Positions 15,206-24,799 of a stretch of DNA of 64,000 nucleotides are shown here, one piece after another (positions within the stretch are counted from its first letter, which is position 1; the number at the start of each line of letters is the position of its first letter). Under the pieces are notes generated by a model. The model was not told where the DNA came from. It was given only the letters and a program-made list of their open reading frames with translations, and made no database searches. The position numbers and the translations under genes are program-made. This DNA comes from Mesorhizobium escarrei (GTDB lineage: Bacteria > Pseudomonadota > Alphaproteobacteria > Rhizobiales > Rhizobiaceae), in the NCBI RefSeq assembly GCF_935825525.1, contig NZ_CAKXZT010000168.1:209148-273147 (forward strand). Direction: 5' to 3'.

Positions 15206-16987
15206 ATGAGCAGTGGACAGAACGAACGGCGCGAAATGACCGGTGCCGAAATGGTGGTGCAAGCGTTGAAGGACAACGGCGTCAAGCATGTTTTCGGCTA
15301 TCCGGGCGGCGCGGTTCTCCCGATCTATGATGAAATCTTCCAGCAGGACGAGGTCGAGCACATCCTCGTCCGTCACGAGCAGGGCGCCGGTCATGCGGCG
15401 GAGGGCTATGCGCGCTCGACCGGCAAGGCCGGCGTCATGCTGGTGACATCGGGGCCGGGCGCCACCAACGCGGTCACGCCGCTGCAGGATGCGCTGATGG
15501 ATTCGATCCCGCTGGTCTGCCTAACCGGTCAGGTACCGACCTCGCTGATCGGCTCAGATGCGTTTCAGGAGTGCGACACGATCGGCATCACGCGGCCCTG
15601 CACCAAGCACAATTGGCTGGTGAAGGATGTCAACGAGCTCGCGGCGATCATCCACGAGGCCTTTCACGTTGCGACGACAGGACGCCCCGGTCCCGTCGTC
15701 GTCGATATCCCGAAGGATGTGCAGTTCGCCAAGGGCATCTATGTGCCGCCGCAGACGGCGCCGCGCACGAGCTATCAGCCCAAGGTCCAGGGTGACCTGG
15801 AAAAGATCAAGGCCGCGGTCGAGCTGATGGCCAACGCGAAAAGGCCGATCCTCTATACGGGCGGCGGTGTCATCAATTCCGGCCCGGAAGCCAGCCATTT
15901 GCTGCGCGAACTGGTCGATCTGACCGGTTTTCCCATAACATCGACGCTGATGGGGCTTGGCGCCTATCCGGCATCGGGCAAGAACTGGATGGGCATGCTC
16001 GGCATGCACGGCACCTATGAAGCCAACATGGCGATGCACGATTGCGACGTCATGGTCTGCATCGGCGCGCGCTTCGACGACCGCATCACCGGCCGGCTCA
16101 CCGCGTTCTCGCCGAACTCGAAAAAAATCCATATCGACATCGATCCGTCATCGATCAACAAGAACGTCCACACCGATGTGCCCATTATCGGCGATGTCGG
16201 CCGGGTGCTGGAGGATCTGGTGCGGCTGTGGCGGGCGACCGCCAGGGCCGACAAGAAGGCGCTGCACCCATGGTGGGAGCAGATCGCGAAATGGCGGGCG
16301 CGGGATTCGCTCGCCTATAAGATGAACCACGACGTGATCATGCCGCAATATGCCGTCCAGCGGCTCTATGCGCTGACCAAGGACATGGACACCTACATCA
16401 CCACCGAGGTCGGCCAGCACCAGATGTGGGCGGCGCAGCACTATCATTTCGAGAAGCCGAACCGCTGGATGACGTCCGGCGGGCTCGGCACGATGGGCTA
16501 CGGCCTGCCGGCGGCGCTCGGCGTGCAGATCGCGCACCCGGATGCGCTGGTCATTGACATTGCCGGCGACGCCTCGGTGCAGATGACGATGCAGGAGATG
16601 AGTGCCGCGGTGCAGCACGAGGCGCCGATCAAGATCTTCATCCTCAACAACCAATATATGGGCATGGTGCGGCAGTGGCAGCAGCTTCTGCACGGCAACC
16701 GGCTGTCGCATTCCTACACCGAAGCGATGCCGGATTTCGTCAAGCTTGCCGAAGCCTATGGCGGCCATGGCATCCGCTGCGAGAAGCCGGACGAACTGGA
16801 CGACGCGATCAAGGAGATGATCTCGGTGAAAAAGCCGGTGATCTTCGACTGCCGGGTCGCCACACTTGCCAACTGCTTCCCGATGATCCCGTCGGGCAAG
16901 GCGCATAACGAGATGCTGCTGCCGGACGAGGCGACCGACGAGGCGGTGGCCAACGCCATCGACGCCAAGGGCAGGGAACTAGTGTAA
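15206..16987 (+). CDS. ilvB: Acetolactate synthase large subunit
   Basis: ThDP- and FAD-dependent enzyme condensing two pyruvates (or pyruvate and 2-oxobutyrate) in valine, leucine and isoleucine synthesis. Identified by VFGYPGGAVLPIYDEI, the activating glutamate in VRHEQGAGHAAEGYAR, the FAD-region GRPGPVVVDIPKDVQFA, and the ThDP/Mg motif GDASVQMTMQEM with its closing NNQYMGMVRQWQ. The ATG at 15206 gives 593 residues; an internal ATG at 15236 is the alternative. ilvH follows 89 bp downstream. Also annotated ilvI or ilvG elsewhere. Confidence 0.96.
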   Translation: MSSGQNERREMTGAEMVVQALKDNGVKHVFGYPGGAVLPIYDEIFQQDEVEHILVRHEQGAGHAAEGYARSTGKAGVMLVTSGPGATNAVTPLQDALMDSIPLVCLTGQVPTSLIGSDAFQECDTIGITRPCTKHNWLVKDVNELAAIIHEAFHVATTGRPGPVVVDIPKDVQFAKGIYVPPQTAPRTSYQPKVQGDLEKIKAAVELMANAKRPILYTGGGVINSGPEASHLLRELVDLTGFPITSTLMGLGAYPASGKNWMGMLGMHGTYEANMAMHDCDVMVCIGARFDDRITGRLTAFSPNSKKIHIDIDPSSINKNVHTDVPIIGDVGRVLEDLVRLWRATARADKKALHPWWEQIAKWRARDSLAYKMNHDVIMPQYAVQRLYALTKDMDTYITTEVGQHQMWAAQHYHFEKPNRWMTSGGLGTMGYGLPAALGVQIAHPDALVIDIAGDASVQMTMQEMSAAVQHEAPIKIFILNNQYMGMVRQWQQLLHGNRLSHSYTEAMPDFVKLAEAYGGHGIRCEKPDELDDAIKEMISVKKPVIFDCRVATLANCFPMIPSGKAHNEMLLPDEATDEAVANAIDAKGRELV

Positions 16988-17076
16988 GGCCTAACGCCCG
17001 AGCCGAGGCAGGGCTGTCGGAAGAAGCCGTGCGGAAACAGAAAAACAGCTCAAAGTTTGGAATCGAGATTCATGTC

Positions 17077-17649
17077 ATGAACGCACAGCTTCAACCGACC
17101 GGCTCGGCCTACTTCATCGCCAAGGAAACTGAAAAGCCGGAGACTCACACGCTTTCCGTGCTGGTCGACAATGAGCCGGGCGTGCTTGCCCGGGTCATCG
17201 GCCTGTTTTCCGGACGCGGCTACAATATCGAGAGCCTGACGGTTTCCGAAACCGAGCACGAGAAGCATCTGTCGCGCATCACCATCGTGACGCGCGGCAC
17301 GCCGCATGTGCTAGAGCAGATCAAGCACCAGCTCGAGCGCATCGTCCCGGTACACCGTGTCGTCGATCTCACCGTGCGCTCGCACGAGCTCGGCCAGGAA
17401 CGGCCTCTGGAGCGGGAACTCGCGCTGGTGAAAGTGGCCGGCACCGGCGAGGGCCGCGTCGAGGCGCTGAGGCTGGCCGATGCCTTCCGCGCCAGCGTCA
17501 TCGACGCCAACACCGAGCATTTCATTTTCGAGATCACCGGCAAGGGCTCCAAGATCGACCAGTTCATCGCCATCATGAAGCCGCTCGGCCTGGTCGAGAT
17601 TTGCCGCACCGGCGTGGCGGCGATGAATCGCGGCCCGCAAGGGATGTAA
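17077..17649 (+). CDS. ilvH: Acetolactate synthase small regulatory subunit
   Basis: Regulatory partner of IlvB, conferring valine feedback inhibition. The 190-residue protein has the ACT domain near its N terminus (HTLSVLVDNEPGVLARVIGLFSGRGYNIESL) and the conserved second half ending EITGKGSKIDQFIAIMKPLG. I take the ATG at 17077 (MNAQLQPTGSAYF) rather than the longer open frame from 17029. It shares the attenuated ilv transcript. Confidence 0.95.
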   Translation: MNAQLQPTGSAYFIAKETEKPETHTLSVLVDNEPGVLARVIGLFSGRGYNIESLTVSETEHEKHLSRITIVTRGTPHVLEQIKHQLERIVPVHRVVDLTVRSHELGQERPLERELALVKVAGTGEGRVEALRLADAFRASVIDANTEHFIFEITGKGSKIDQFIAIMKPLGLVEICRTGVAAMNRGPQGM

Positions 17650-17794
17650 ACCGTCCGACGCTATGGCTGCAACGCTCTGTCGCCGCCTGTTTGTTGCTTT
17701 TGGTGCTGATCTTCTGGCCCGGCTCCTGACGTGGGGCGGCCTTTGTGCGTCGGAACTAAAAGGACAATATTGCTGACCTGCTTGGGAGGAAGCC

Positions 17795-18391
17795 ATGACC
17801 CTCGATGCATTCCTTGCGCTTCTGGTTTATGCCTTCGTGACCTCGATCACGCCGGGTCCGAACAACGTCATGCTTCTGGCTTCCGGCGTGAATTTCGGTT
17901 TTGCCAAAACCATTCCGCACATGCTGGGCATCAGCATCGGCTTCCTCGTGCTGTTGCTTGCCGTCGGCTTCGGTCTTGGCGCGGTGCTGACTGCGTTTCC
18001 GGTTCTCCACACCGCACTGAAGATCGCTGGGGGCGTCTATCTGCTCTGTCTCGCCTGGAAGATCGCCATGTCGCGTTCGCTCAGCAGCAAGGGCGAGAGC
18101 AAGGCGCGACCGATGCGCTTCATCGATGCGGCAGCGTTCCAGTGGGTCAATCCCAAGGCTTGGGTGATGGCGATCACCGCCATGGTCGTCTATGCCATTC
18201 CGGAGCATCCGTTTTTGTCGGTGGCGTTGATCTCGATAGCCTTCACCGTCGTCAACCTGCCGAGTGTTTCGGTGTGGGCAGGTTTCGGCACGGCGCTGCG
18301 CGGTTTTCTCTCGGATCCGCTGCGGCTGAAATGGTTCAACATCGCCATGGGCGTGCTGTTGGCGGCGACGCTGTGGCCGATGCTGGGATAG
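17795..18391 (+). CDS. LysE/RhtB-family amino-acid exporter
   Basis: A 198-residue inner-membrane protein with about five or six membrane segments. The N terminus (FVTSITPGPNNVMLLASGVNFG) is the LysE/RhtB signature, and FQWVNPKAWVMAITAM is the second conserved block. GGGAGG precedes the ATG. Members export amino acids or their derivatives; the position after ilvBH hints at a branched-chain or homoserine-like substrate, but that is inference only. Confidence 0.9.
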   Translation: MTLDAFLALLVYAFVTSITPGPNNVMLLASGVNFGFAKTIPHMLGISIGFLVLLLAVGFGLGAVLTAFPVLHTALKIAGGVYLLCLAWKIAMSRSLSSKGESKARPMRFIDAAAFQWVNPKAWVMAITAMVVYAIPEHPFLSVALISIAFTVVNLPSVSVWAGFGTALRGFLSDPLRLKWFNIAMGVLLAATLWPMLG

Positions 18392-18558
18392 CTGGCGCCT
18401 TATTGTGCACTGCACATTAAATCTTCGTAATCCCGGGTTTTGGCCCTTTTTCGCCTTCGGCGCCTTCTATCTAATCTGGTGAAACCCGCGGCACGAGGCT
18501 GCGAGTTATGCCAGGAATGACCACCGCACCACGGCGCGTCGGATAGAAGGCTTTGACG

Positions 18559-19794
18559 ATGCGTGAAAAGATCGTGCTTGCGGTGCTTGCGGTTGCCTGC
18601 CTTGTCGCGGCCGGGCTCTATCTTTCGCCCGCTGCAACGGACAAGCTCCAGCAGATGCTGTCAGCAGCGCAGGCGGCGCCTGAAAAACCGGCGGCCGCCG
18701 CACGTGCGACCGCCGTGATTGCCGCCACCGCTTCGACGGCCGACTTCCCGATCCGGCGCTATGCCATCGGCTTTGCATCCTCGCCCGCCGTGGTCAGCGT
18801 CAACGCGCGGATCTCGAGCCAGATCACATCGATCGCCGTCAGGGACGGGCAGCTGGTGAGGGCTGGCGACCTTCTATTCTCGCTGGACGATCGCGCGCTG
18901 AAGGCACAACTGGCCCGTGACCAGGCGACGCTCGCCAAGGATCAGGCGCTGCTTGCCAGCGCCACGGCCGATCTTGAGCGCGCCAAGAACCTTGTCGCCA
19001 GCCAAGCCGGCACGCAGCAGACCTATGACCAGGCGATCGCCGCGCAGAAGTCCGCCGCGGCCACGGTCGATGCCGACAAGGCGACGATCGATGCGGACGA
19101 GATTCAGCTTGGCTTTGCCACGATTACCGCGCCGATTTCCGGCAGGCTGGGCGCGGTCAGCGTCGCGGTCGGCGATCTCGTCACGACCAGCAACGGCAGC
19201 AGCACGTCGACCCCGCTGGTGACCATCACCCAGATGGACCCCCTGCAGGTGAATTTCAATCTTCCCGAAAGCGATCTCGCCCTGCTGCACCATGCGCTGG
19301 CGGAGCCAAGGCAAGGTGCAGTCACGCTGACCAGGGACGGCGATCCGACACCGATCGGCAAGGGGACCCTCGATTTCGTCGATTCCAGCGTCGACACCGC
19401 CTCCGGCACGATCGCAACGCGAGCCAGCGTGCCCAATGCCGATCTTTCGCTGTGGCCGGGCCAATATGTCAATGTCGTGCTCGATGCCGGCATCATGCCG
19501 CGGATGACTTCCCTTCCCACGGTTGCGGTCCAGCCCAGCCAGAAGGGACCGTTCGTCTATGTGATCAAGCCTGACAACACGGTGGAGATGCGGCCCGTGC
19601 AGGTCGCACTGACCGAAGGCGACAACAGCGCTATCGGCGCGGGGTTGAAAAGCGGCGAACGTGTCGTCGTCGAGGGCCAGGCAAAGCTGAAGAGCGGCTC
19701 CCCGATCCACGAAGACGAAGCTTCAATCGGCACCGGCGACCAGGCGTCTTCCAGGGTTGCCGAGGCTGGCAAGGCAGGCGGGACGCGGCCATGA
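18559..19794 (+). CDS. RND efflux periplasmic adaptor
   Basis: Membrane-fusion protein that links an RND pump to the outer membrane. From the ATG at 18559, a hydrophobic N terminus (about residues 5-22) anchors it. The lipoyl half-motifs (ITSIAVRDGQLVRAGDLLFSL and FATITAPISGRLGAVSVAVG) flank an alpha-helical hairpin rich in Ala, Asp and Lys, and the beta-barrel domain follows. Translation overlaps the pump gene (ATGA at 19791-19794). No outer-membrane channel gene is adjacent, so a shared TolC-type channel is likely. Substrate unknown. Confidence 0.93.
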   Translation: MREKIVLAVLAVACLVAAGLYLSPAATDKLQQMLSAAQAAPEKPAAAARATAVIAATASTADFPIRRYAIGFASSPAVVSVNARISSQITSIAVRDGQLVRAGDLLFSLDDRALKAQLARDQATLAKDQALLASATADLERAKNLVASQAGTQQTYDQAIAAQKSAAATVDADKATIDADEIQLGFATITAPISGRLGAVSVAVGDLVTTSNGSSTSTPLVTITQMDPLQVNFNLPESDLALLHHALAEPRQGAVTLTRDGDPTPIGKGTLDFVDSSVDTASGTIATRASVPNADLSLWPGQYVNVVLDAGIMPRMTSLPTVAVQPSQKGPFVYVIKPDNTVEMRPVQVALTEGDNSAIGAGLKSGERVVVEGQAKLKSGSPIHEDEASIGTGDQASSRVAEAGKAGGTRP

Positions 19795-22700
19795 TCTCCG
19801 AATTCTGCATCCGCAGACCTGTCGCCACCCTGCTCATGTCCTTGGCGCTCGTTCTGGGCGGGCTGTTCGCTTACAAGTTCCTGCCGGTGGCCGCTCTGCC
19901 GAGCGCCGAGTTTCCGGTGGTCAATGTCTCGGCGTCGCTGCCCGGCGCTTCGCCGGAAACCATGGCGACCTCGGTGGCAACGCCGCTGATCAAGCAGTTC
20001 GCCACCATCGCCGGCATCGATTCGATCTCGACCACGAATTCGCTCGGCTCGACCTCGATCGCCATCCAGTTCGTGCTCAACCGCGATATCGATGCGGCCG
20101 CCGCCGACGTGCAAGCGGCGATCGCGCGAACGCAGGGGCAATTGCCGCCCGAGATGACCAGCCCGCCGAGTTACCGCAAGGTCAACCCGGCCGATGCGCC
20201 GATCCTGCTGATGTCGCTGGTCAGCGACACTGTTCCGCTGACCGATCTCGATGCCTTTGCCGAGAATGTGATTTCGCCGTCGCTGTCGACGATCGACGGC
20301 GTGGCGCAGGTCTCGATCTTCGGCCAGCAGAAATACGCGGTGCGCGTCCAGATCGATCCGACGGCGCTCGCCGCACGCGGCATCTCGATCGACCAGCTGC
20401 AGACGGCGATCGCCTCGGCCAACAGCAACACGCCGCTCGGCGTGCTGCAGAACGACAAGCAGCAGCTGACGATCACCGCCAATACGCAGCTGACCAATGC
20501 GGCGGGATTTTCCAACATCATCATCGCCACCAAGAACGGCCGTCCGGTGCGGCTCGGCGAGGTGACCCGCGTTGTCGATTCGGTCGAGACCACGACGACG
20601 GCCAGTTGGTACGACGGCACCCGCGCGATCATCATGGCCGTGCAGCGCCAGCCCGATGCCAACACAGTCGACGTCGTCGACCGCGTCAAGGCAATGCTGC
20701 CGTCCTTCCAGGATCAAATGCCGGCGGCGGCCAGCATCCAGTTGCTCAACGACCGCTCGACGTCGATCCGCGAGGCGGTCGACGACGTGCAGTTCACGCT
20801 GCTGCTGACCATCGCTCTGGTGGTGATGGTGATCTTCCTGTTCCTGCGCCGGGCAACGGCGACGATCATCCCGGCGGTGGCGGTGCCGATCTCGCTCGTC
20901 GCTACGCTCGGCGCCATGTTTCTGTTCGGCTTTTCGATCGACAACATCTCACTGATGGGCCTGACGCTGGCTGTCGGCCTTGTCGTCGACGACGCGATCG
21001 TCATGCTGGAGAACATTTTTCGCCACATGGAGGAGGATGGGCTCTCGGCGTTCGACGCGGCCCTCAAGGGCGCGCGCGAAATCGGCTTCACCATTATTTC
21101 GATCTCGATCTCGCTGGTCGCGGTGTTCATCCCCGTGCTGTTGATGGGCGGAGTGATCGGCCGCATCTTCAACGAATTCGCGGTGGTGGTGACGGTCGCC
21201 ATCCTGGCCTCGATGTTCGTGTCGCTGACGCTGACGCCGATGCTGTGCTCGCGGCTTTTGTCGGTGAAGGCCGAGCGCGAAGCGGCGCATAGTGAAGGTC
21301 AGAGGCATATTTTCTTCATGCGGGGCTATGACTGGCTGCTGACCTTCTGCCTGCGGCACAGTTTTCTGGTTTTTCTCGTCTTCGTTGGAACGGCCGCACT
21401 GTCGGCCTGGCTGATCCAGACCTCGCCGAAGGGCTTCTTCCCGCAGGAGGATATAGGCCAGATTTCGGTGACGACCACCGCGCGCCAGGACATTTCGTTC
21501 GATGCCATGGTAGAGCTGCAGGGGCAAGTGGCCGATGTCTTCACCCATTCGCCCTATGTCGCGCATGTAGCCTGGTCGGCGGGCAGCGGCAACAATGCGC
21601 TGAACCAGGGCCAGCTCTTTGTGCAGTTGAAGGACAAGAGCCAGCGCCCTGACATCGACAAGGTGCTTTCGGATCTGCGGCGCCAGCTGGCCAATGTCGC
21701 CGGCATCGAAACCTTCATGCAGCCGGTGCAGAATCTGCGGCTCGGCGCGCGTGCTTCGGCCAGCGCCTACCAGCTCGTCGTGCAGGGCCTCGATGCCGCC
21801 GCGGCGGACAACTGGGCGCAGAAGCTCACCGACGCGATGGCGGCCGACCACGCAGCCTTCACAGATGTCAACAATGACCTGCAGAACAACGCCTTGCAGG
21901 CGTCGCTGGTGGTCGACCGCGACAAGGCGGCGACGCTCGGCGTCGACACCGATACGTTGCGCTCCAGCCTCTATGGCGGTTTCGGTACCGAGCAGGTGTC
22001 AACCATCTTCGGTTCGGCCGACAGCTATGAGGTTGTCATGGAACTCGACCCAAGGATCGAGTGGTCGCCGGAAAGGATGCTGGCGATCAAGGCGAGGACG
22101 GCCAGCGGCAGCCTGGTGCCGCTCGGCGCCTTTGCCCGCGTCGATCGGACCGCTGGCGCCTTGACCGTCAATCAGCTCGGCCAGCTTCCGGCGGTGACCA
22201 TCTCCTACAATCTGCCGCAGGGCGTCGCGCTCGGCGACAGCGTGAGCCACATCGATGCGCTGAAGGAAAAGATCGGCATGCCGGTGACGATCTCGACCAA
22301 TTTTTCGGGCACGGCGAAAACGTTCCAGGATTCGCTTGCCAACCAGGGCCTGCTGATCGGCGGCGCGATCCTGACCATCTACATCGTCCTCGGCATCCTT
22401 TACGAGAGCTTCATCCATCCGCTCACCATCCTGACCGGACTGCCGTCGGCGGTGCTCGGCGCGCTTGTTGCATTGCGGCTCGCGGGGATGGACCTTTCGG
22501 TGATCGCGGTCATCGGCATCCTGATGCTGATCGGCATCGTCAAGAAGAACGGCATCATGATGATCGACGTCGCGCTCGAACTCAGGCGCGAGGGGATGTC
22601 GCCGCTCGAGTCCATTCACAAGGCCTGCCTGATGCGCTTCCGGCCGATCATGATGACGACGCTGGCGGCACTGATGGGCACGATCCCGATCGCGCTCGGC

Positions 22701-22934
22701 ACAGGCGCCAGCGCCGAACTGCGACAGCCGCTCGGCGTGGCGGTGGTCGGCGGCCTCCTCGCTTCGCAAGCGCTGACGCTGTTCGTCACGCCGGTCATCT
22801 TTGTCTACATGGAGCATTTTTCGGGCTGGCTTGTCGGGCTGTGGCCGAAGCGCCGGGACAAGCAGATACCGGCCGAAGCCGTCGACCAGCCGTCGCTGTT
22901 CGAGAACGGAGAAGCGTTGCATGGCGCGCCGTAG
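19791..22934 (+). CDS. RND multidrug efflux permease (AcrB/MexB-like)
   Basis: A 1047-residue proton-driven inner-membrane exporter of the HAE1 type. The N terminus SEFCIRRPVATLLMSLALVLGG is the first membrane helix. The paired proton-relay aspartates are present in GLVVDDAIVMLENIFRHM, and the matching lysine in GIVKKNGIMMIDVALE. Two large periplasmic loops lie between helices 1-2 and 7-8. The tail is short and Ala/Pro-rich. It is co-transcribed and coupled with the adaptor; no local repressor gene is visible, so its regulation cannot be read here. Confidence 0.95.
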   Translation: MISEFCIRRPVATLLMSLALVLGGLFAYKFLPVAALPSAEFPVVNVSASLPGASPETMATSVATPLIKQFATIAGIDSISTTNSLGSTSIAIQFVLNRDIDAAAADVQAAIARTQGQLPPEMTSPPSYRKVNPADAPILLMSLVSDTVPLTDLDAFAENVISPSLSTIDGVAQVSIFGQQKYAVRVQIDPTALAARGISIDQLQTAIASANSNTPLGVLQNDKQQLTITANTQLTNAAGFSNIIIATKNGRPVRLGEVTRVVDSVETTTTASWYDGTRAIIMAVQRQPDANTVDVVDRVKAMLPSFQDQMPAAASIQLLNDRSTSIREAVDDVQFTLLLTIALVVMVIFLFLRRATATIIPAVAVPISLVATLGAMFLFGFSIDNISLMGLTLAVGLVVDDAIVMLENIFRHMEEDGLSAFDAALKGAREIGFTIISISISLVAVFIPVLLMGGVIGRIFNEFAVVVTVAILASMFVSLTLTPMLCSRLLSVKAEREAAHSEGQRHIFFMRGYDWLLTFCLRHSFLVFLVFVGTAALSAWLIQTSPKGFFPQEDIGQISVTTTARQDISFDAMVELQGQVADVFTHSPYVAHVAWSAGSGNNALNQGQLFVQLKDKSQRPDIDKVLSDLRRQLANVAGIETFMQPVQNLRLGARASASAYQLVVQGLDAAAADNWAQKLTDAMAADHAAFTDVNNDLQNNALQASLVVDRDKAATLGVDTDTLRSSLYGGFGTEQVSTIFGSADSYEVVMELDPRIEWSPERMLAIKARTASGSLVPLGAFARVDRTAGALTVNQLGQLPAVTISYNLPQGVALGDSVSHIDALKEKIGMPVTISTNFSGTAKTFQDSLANQGLLIGGAILTIYIVLGILYESFIHPLTILTGLPSAVLGALVALRLAGMDLSVIAVIGILMLIGIVKKNGIMMIDVALELRREGMSPLESIHKACLMRFRPIMMTTLAALMGTIPIALGTGASAELRQPLGVAVVGGLLASQALTLFVTPVIFVYMEHFSGWLVGLWPKRRDKQIPAEAVDQPSLFENGEALHGAP

Positions 22935-23001
22935 AAGGCGGCAGCCGAATAGAAGCCGACGGGCTGGCCCAAGCCGCGGCGCTTGCAGTGGAACGCTCGC
23001 A

Positions 23002-23017
23002 GCCGTAAATTTACGGC
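23002..23017. promoter_or_regulatory. Perfect palindrome abutting the nitrile hydratase start codon
   Basis: GCCGTAAATTTACGGC, 16 bp without mismatch, ends 1 bp before the ATG at 23019 and occupies the place where a ribosome-binding site should be. It could be a protein operator or an RNA hairpin controlling initiation; nothing purine-rich is seen upstream instead. Confidence 0.5.
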
Positions 23018-23018
23018 C

Positions 23019-23630
23019 ATGTCCCACGACCATGATCACGACCACGATAACGAGCTTGATCCTTTTGCCGCCCGGGTGCGCGCGCTGGAGACGATCCTCA
23101 CCCAGAAAGGGCTGATCGATCCGGCCGCGATCGACGTGATCGTCGACACCTATGAGACAAAAATCGGTCCGCGCAACGGCGCCAAGGTGGTGGCGAAGGC
23201 GTGGCTCGACCTTGACTTTGCCGCCTGGCTGAAACGCGACGCGACGGCGGCGATCGGCTCGCTCGGCTACACCGGCCGGCAGGGCGAGCACATGCAAGCC
23301 GTGTTCAACACGGCGGACACGCACAACCTCGTCGTCTGCACGCTGTGCTCCTGCTACCCGTGGTCGGTGCTCGGCCTGCCGCCGGTCTGGTACAAGGCGC
23401 CGCCCTATCGTTCGCGCGCGGTCATCGATCCGCGCGGCGTGCTCGAGGAATTCGGGCTGACCTTGCCGGCAACGACAAAGATCCGGGTGTGGGATTCTAC
23501 CGCCGAGCTGCGTTACCTGGTCGTGCCGATGCGGCCGAAGGGCACCGACGGCTGGAGCGAGGAGAAGCTGGCGGATCTGGTGACGCGCGACGCGATGATC
23601 GGCACCGGACTGGCGCGGGGGCCGGCATGA
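23019..23630 (+). CDS. nthA: Nitrile hydratase alpha subunit, cobalt type
   Basis: Hydrates nitriles to amides. The metal-claw motif is VCTLCSCYPW with cysteines at residues 107, 110 and 112 from the ATG at 23019; Thr at the second position of CTLCSC marks the low-spin cobalt form, while the iron form has Ser (family knowledge). The N terminus is unusually rich in His-Asp pairs (MSHDHDHDHDNEL), possibly metal-binding. The 203-residue length fits the family. The stop overlaps the beta-subunit start (ATGA). The longer open frame from 22983 runs through the upstream palindrome and is less likely. Confidence 0.95.
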   Translation: MSHDHDHDHDNELDPFAARVRALETILTQKGLIDPAAIDVIVDTYETKIGPRNGAKVVAKAWLDLDFAAWLKRDATAAIGSLGYTGRQGEHMQAVFNTADTHNLVVCTLCSCYPWSVLGLPPVWYKAPPYRSRAVIDPRGVLEEFGLTLPATTKIRVWDSTAELRYLVVPMRPKGTDGWSEEKLADLVTRDAMIGTGLARGPA

Positions 23631-24286
23631 ACGGGCCGCAGGATCTCGGCGGGCAGATGGGGTTCGGGCCGGTTGCACCCGAAAAGGACGAACCCTGTTT
23701 CCATGCCGAATGGGAACGGCGGGCGCTTGGCGTGACCTTATGCGCCGGCGCCATGGGCGCCTGGACCATCGATGAGAGCCGGCATGCGCGGGAATCGCTG
23801 CATCCCGCCGATTATTATGGCTCCAGCTACTACGAGATCTGGATCAAGGCGCTCGAAGCCTTGCTGAAGCGGCACGGCTTCGTCAGCGACCGCGATCTGG
23901 CCGCGGGCAAGGCGGTCGACCCTGCCGCGATGCCAAAGCGAGTGCTGAAGGCCGAAAACGTGCCTGAGGTATTGGCCAAGGGCGGCCCATGCGACCGGGC
24001 GATCGCCACGCCGGCGCGGTTCAAGGCAGGCGATCTGGTGCGCACGAAGAATTTTCATCCGACCGGCCACACAAGGCTGCCACGCTACGCACGCGGCAAG
24101 CAAGGCGTCGTCGAGGCGGTGCGCGACGGTTTTGTCTTCCCCGACACCAATGCGCATGGGCAAGGCGAAAACCCGCAATGGGTCTATACCGTGGTTTTCG
24201 ACGGCGCAGAGATCTGGGGCGAGGGCGCCGACCCGACGCTGACCGTGTCGATCGACGCCTGGGAGAGCTATCTTGAGCCGGCGTGA
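23627..24286 (+). CDS. nthB: Nitrile hydratase beta subunit
   Basis: Structural partner of the alpha subunit; its residues help form the active site and stabilise the modified cysteines. The 219-residue protein begins MNGPQDLGGQMGFGPVAPE, a hallmark N terminus, and carries HPADYYGSSYYEIWIKALE and the C-terminal SH3-like barrel (FKAGDLVRTKNFHPTGHTRL through VYTVVFDGAEIWG). It overlaps alpha by 4 bp and the accessory gene by 14 bp. Confidence 0.95.
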   Translation: MNGPQDLGGQMGFGPVAPEKDEPCFHAEWERRALGVTLCAGAMGAWTIDESRHARESLHPADYYGSSYYEIWIKALEALLKRHGFVSDRDLAAGKAVDPAAMPKRVLKAENVPEVLAKGGPCDRAIATPARFKAGDLVRTKNFHPTGHTRLPRYARGKQGVVEAVRDGFVFPDTNAHGQGENPQWVYTVVFDGAEIWGEGADPTLTVSIDAWESYLEPA

Positions 24287-24659
24287 GGCGAAGTCAGTCA
24301 CCGCCACGCTGCCGGCGGGCGTCGATGCGCCGGTATTCGCCGAGCCATGGCAGGCGGAAGCCTTTGCCATGACGGTTGCGCTGCACGACAAGGGCCTGTT
24401 CTCGTGGAGCGAATGGGCGGACGCCTTGTCCGCCGAGGTCAAGCAGCCTGGTGCCGCAAGCGATGGCCACGATTATTACGAGCACTGGCTGGCTGCGCTG
24501 GAAAATCTGCTGTCGGCCAAAGGCGTTGCCGGCAAGGGCGACATCGATGCGCTCGCTGCCGCCTGGGAACGCGCCGCGCATGCAACGCCGCACGGCAAGC
24601 CGATCCTGCTCGACAACGATCCCAGCCCGACCGAAGGTCGTGGCGGCCCGACCGGCTAG
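24273..24659 (+). CDS. Nitrile hydratase accessory protein (activator/chaperone)
   Basis: A 128-residue protein related to the N-terminal part of the beta subunit (AEPWQAEAFAMTVALHDKG, YYEHWLAALENLLSAKG), as found in the P14K/NhlE-like activators that help insert cobalt into the alpha subunit. The start is a TTG at 24273 inside the nthB end, giving a coupled three-gene unit. No separate cobalt transporter gene follows; a helicase gene comes next after 140 bp. Confidence 0.88.
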   Translation: MSRREAKSVTATLPAGVDAPVFAEPWQAEAFAMTVALHDKGLFSWSEWADALSAEVKQPGAASDGHDYYEHWLAALENLLSAKGVAGKGDIDALAAAWERAAHATPHGKPILLDNDPSPTEGRGGPTG

Positions 24660-24799
24660 GTCGTGGCGGCTCGACTTCGTTCTCTTTACGTTCCGATCTC
24701 TGCCTGATAACTTATCATTGGCGGTGCGGCCCGTTGCCGACGAACTTGGTTAGTGCCGTCGGCCTTGTCTTTCCCTCGCGAATCCGGTCTCTCGCGCTG

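Noticed and set aside
19757..21292. Long alternative-frame ORF inside the RND permease
   Set aside because: Arg/Gly/Ala-rich translation typical of a shifted frame in GC-rich DNA; the permease frame explains the region.
23345..23626. N-terminal extension of the nitrile hydratase beta subunit frame
   Set aside because: It overlaps the alpha subunit in another frame; the beta hallmark MNGPQDLGG begins at 23627.
24347..24799. Long N-terminal extension of the helicase ORF through the nitrile hydratase accessory gene
   Set aside because: It is the out-of-frame shadow of the accessory gene plus intergenic DNA; the helicase family starts at the ATG at 24800.
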